Positions 7,132 through 8,184 of a stretch of 8,184 bases of DNA are shown here, piece after piece. Position 1 is the first letter of the stretch. The number at the start of each line of letters is the position of its first letter. The stretch covers positions 1 through 8,184 of the forward strand of contig JAJYBT010000071.1 of the NCBI GenBank assembly GCA_021778875.1, read 5' to 3'. Made by a program: the position numbers and the translations under genes. This stretch comes from Acidobacteriota bacterium. Lineage in GTDB: Bacteria > Acidobacteriota > Terriglobia > Terriglobales > Acidobacteriaceae. The notes under the pieces are model-generated. The model was not told the origin of the DNA. It did not search any database and saw only the letters and a list, made by a program, of their open reading frames with translations.

Positions 7132-7848
7132 CTATCGGGCAGGTTTCGCTTGCTGCGCGCCGGCCAGTTGCGAGGCGCGAGAAAAGACGGCGAGCAACAT
7201 GGAGCGCGTGAGGCGGCCGGTGTTGGTGTTCTGCAGCGAGGGATGAAAGCTTGCGAGGACGCTCAGGCCGTTGGGCAGCGTGTATTCGGCTCCATGGCTG
7301 AATGTGAAGCCGGAGCGCGATGCGAGTTGGCCGGTGCGCTGCGCGTGGGCGAGAAGACCGTCAAAGGCGATGCGTCCCAGGCAGACGATGACGCGGAGGT
7401 TGCGGAGAAGCGCGATTTCCTGATCGAGCCAGGGCGCGCAGTTACGCAACTCCTCGGGCGCGGGCTTGTTGGCCGGCGGGGCGCAGCGGACCACGGAGGT
7501 GATCCAGAGGTCTGTGAGGCGCATGCCGTCCTGGCGCGTTGTGGCGGTGGGCTGCGAGGCAACGCCCGCCTCGTGCAGCACAGGGTAAAGAAAGTCGCCC
7601 GAGCCATCGCCGGTGAAGGGCCTGCCGGTGCGGTTGGAGCCGTGTGCTCCGGGGGCCAGGCCGAGCGCCAGCACGCGCGCCCGCGGATCGCCAAAGGAGG
7701 GGACCGGCCGGCCCCAGTACTCCCAGTCGGCGTAGGCGCGCCGCCGCTTGCGCGCCACCTCAGCGCAATAGGCACGCAGCCGGGGGCAGCGTTCGCAGGC
7801 AATGATGCGCTCATTGAGGACATCGAGGGTGGCGGGGGAAGTGGTCAT
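7132..7848 (-). CDS. udgB: Uracil-DNA glycosylase, family 5 (UDGb), Fe-S type
   Basis: Cytoplasmic base-excision repair enzyme that removes uracil, and in characterised family 5 members also hypoxanthine or other deaminated bases, from DNA. The 238-residue length is usual for the group. C18 and C21 (a CxxC in 'CERCPRL'), C122 ('VRCAPP') and C137 are placed as the four 4Fe-4S ligands. Motif A is 'GLAPGAHGSNRTGRPFTGD' (63-81), the family 5 form that lacks the catalytic Asp/Asn of families 1 and 4. Motif B is 'HPSLQNTNTGRLT' (202-214). These two motifs separate it from family 4 (UDGa). The ATG at 7848 is the only reasonable start before the CxxC; the Shine-Dalgarno match is poor. The C-terminal tail 'AGAQQAKPAR' is not conserved. 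The cupin gene follows 68 bases downstream on the same strand, with no evident functional link. The DJ-1/PfpI gene is divergent across a 155-base gap. Confidence 0.95.
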   Translation of the reverse strand: MTTSPATLDVLNERIIACERCPRLRAYCAEVARKRRRAYADWEYWGRPVPSFGDPRARVLALGLAPGAHGSNRTGRPFTGDGSGDFLYPVLHEAGVASQPTATTRQDGMRLTDLWITSVVRCAPPANKPAPEELRNCAPWLDQEIALLRNLRVIVCLGRIAFDGLLAHAQRTGQLASRSGFTFSHGAEYTLPNGLSVLASFHPSLQNTNTGRLTRSMLLAVFSRASQLAGAQQAKPAR

Positions 7849-8003
7849 GACGGAATTCTAAGGCACGGGTGATTCATGTGTGCGCGCCGGACTTGTATTC
7901 TGCGGCCCTAGGGGTGAAGCTACTGGGATAGAAGTTCATCGAATGGCGTAGTGATGGATGACGCCGATGCAACGCGGCAATTTTTCTGATTGGAGACGAT
8001 GGG

Positions 8004-8184
8004 ATGAGACAAGCAAGGCTGTTGATGCTGGCCGGCGACTTTGTTGAAGACTACGAGATCATGGTTCCTTTCCAGGCTTTGCAGATGGTGGGCCATGCGG
8101 TGCATGTGGTGTGTCCGGGCAAGAAGAAGGGCGACCAGGTGCGCACGGCGATTCATGATTTTGAGGGCGACCAGACGTACACGG
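8004..8184 (+). CDS. DJ-1/PfpI-family protein, N-terminal part; 3' end outside window
   Basis: The first 60 codons of a protein of the DJ-1/PfpI (class I glutamine amidotransferase-like) superfamily, whose members include chaperones, deglycases and stress proteins. The start reads [18 protein letters not shown]: a beta strand followed by the 'GDFVEDYE' turn, which matches the family's conserved acidic segment (the E15 to E18 region, where relatives carry the Glu that contacts the nucleophilic Cys). Next comes '[21 protein letters not shown]', the usual helix and second strand. The catalytic Cys nucleophile elbow lies beyond the right edge and cannot be checked. The ATG at 8004 is supported by GGAG at 7992-7995, 8 bases upstream. 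The gene is divergent from the uracil-DNA glycosylase gene. The superfamily is clear; the exact subfamily is not. Confidence 0.85.
   Translation, partial: MRQARLLMLAGDFVEDYEIMVPFQALQMVGHAVHVVCPGKKKGDQVRTAIHDFEGDQTYT

Noticed and set aside
7081..7872. Open frame of 263 codons on the + strand opposite the uracil-DNA glycosylase gene
   Set aside because: It is Ala/Gly/Arg-rich with no recognisable motif and lies wholly antisense to a clearly recognised UDGb gene; it is a shadow of high GC content.
7849..8003. Possible promoter or hairpin in the divergent gap between the UDGb and DJ-1/PfpI genes
   Set aside because: Only a CCCTAGGG palindrome and a 5-bp GGCGT/ACGCC stem with an 11-base loop are visible; no good -35/-10 pair was found, so nothing is called.
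1..8184. CRISPR array, tRNA, insertion sequence, toxin-antitoxin or other defence system
   Set aside because: No regularly spaced repeats, cloverleaf-like sequence, transposase motif or paired small genes were seen on either strand.

Overview
The window looks like a chromosomal segment of an acidobacterium, most likely Acidobacteriota class Terriglobia (the Granulicella/Terriglobus/Edaphobacter type of soil bacterium). This is inferred from three things: a large Oar-like TonB-dependent receptor with the C-terminal barrel motifs typical of that phylum, a secreted multidomain GH127-type glycosidase, and moderately high GC across the window. No 16S rRNA or other decisive marker is present, so the taxonomic call is an inference.

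Layout. Bases 1-1793 (+) hold the C-terminal half of an outer-membrane TonB-dependent receptor, cut by the left edge and followed at once by a strong intrinsic terminator (1826-1869). Bases 2000-3472 (+) encode an exported tetratricopeptide-repeat protein. It meets a minus-strand gene tail to tail, with a probable two-way terminator between them (3472-3499). Bases 3531-6392 (-) encode a 953-residue Tat-exported enzyme of the DUF1680 / GH127 beta-L-arabinofuranosidase group, with a discoidin-like domain and a PKD/Ig-like domain in front of the catalytic part. The 176-base leader between it and the next gene upstream holds a LacI-type palindrome over a possible promoter and an imperfect hairpin. 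Bases 6569-7063 (-) encode a small exported cupin. Bases 7132-7848 (-) encode a family 5 (UDGb) uracil-DNA glycosylase with Fe-S cysteines. Bases 8004-8184 (+) are the start of a DJ-1/PfpI-family protein cut by the right edge. No gene-free stretch exceeds about 210 bases.

How it fits together. The receptor and the GH127-like enzyme suit a lifestyle of degrading plant or microbial polysaccharides: the enzyme would release sugars from an arabinose-containing or related glycan in the periplasm or outside the cell, under sugar-responsive LacI-family control. The genes are not one operon. Terminators separate the receptor from the TPR gene and the TPR gene from the glycosidase, and the UDG and DJ-1 genes are housekeeping or stress genes. 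I see no CRISPR array, tRNA, rRNA, insertion sequence, phage gene or toxin-antitoxin pair, and nothing that convincingly amounts to an undescribed system. The points most worth a second look are the domain architecture and cysteine-rich active site of the glycosidase, and the regulatory leader in front of it.
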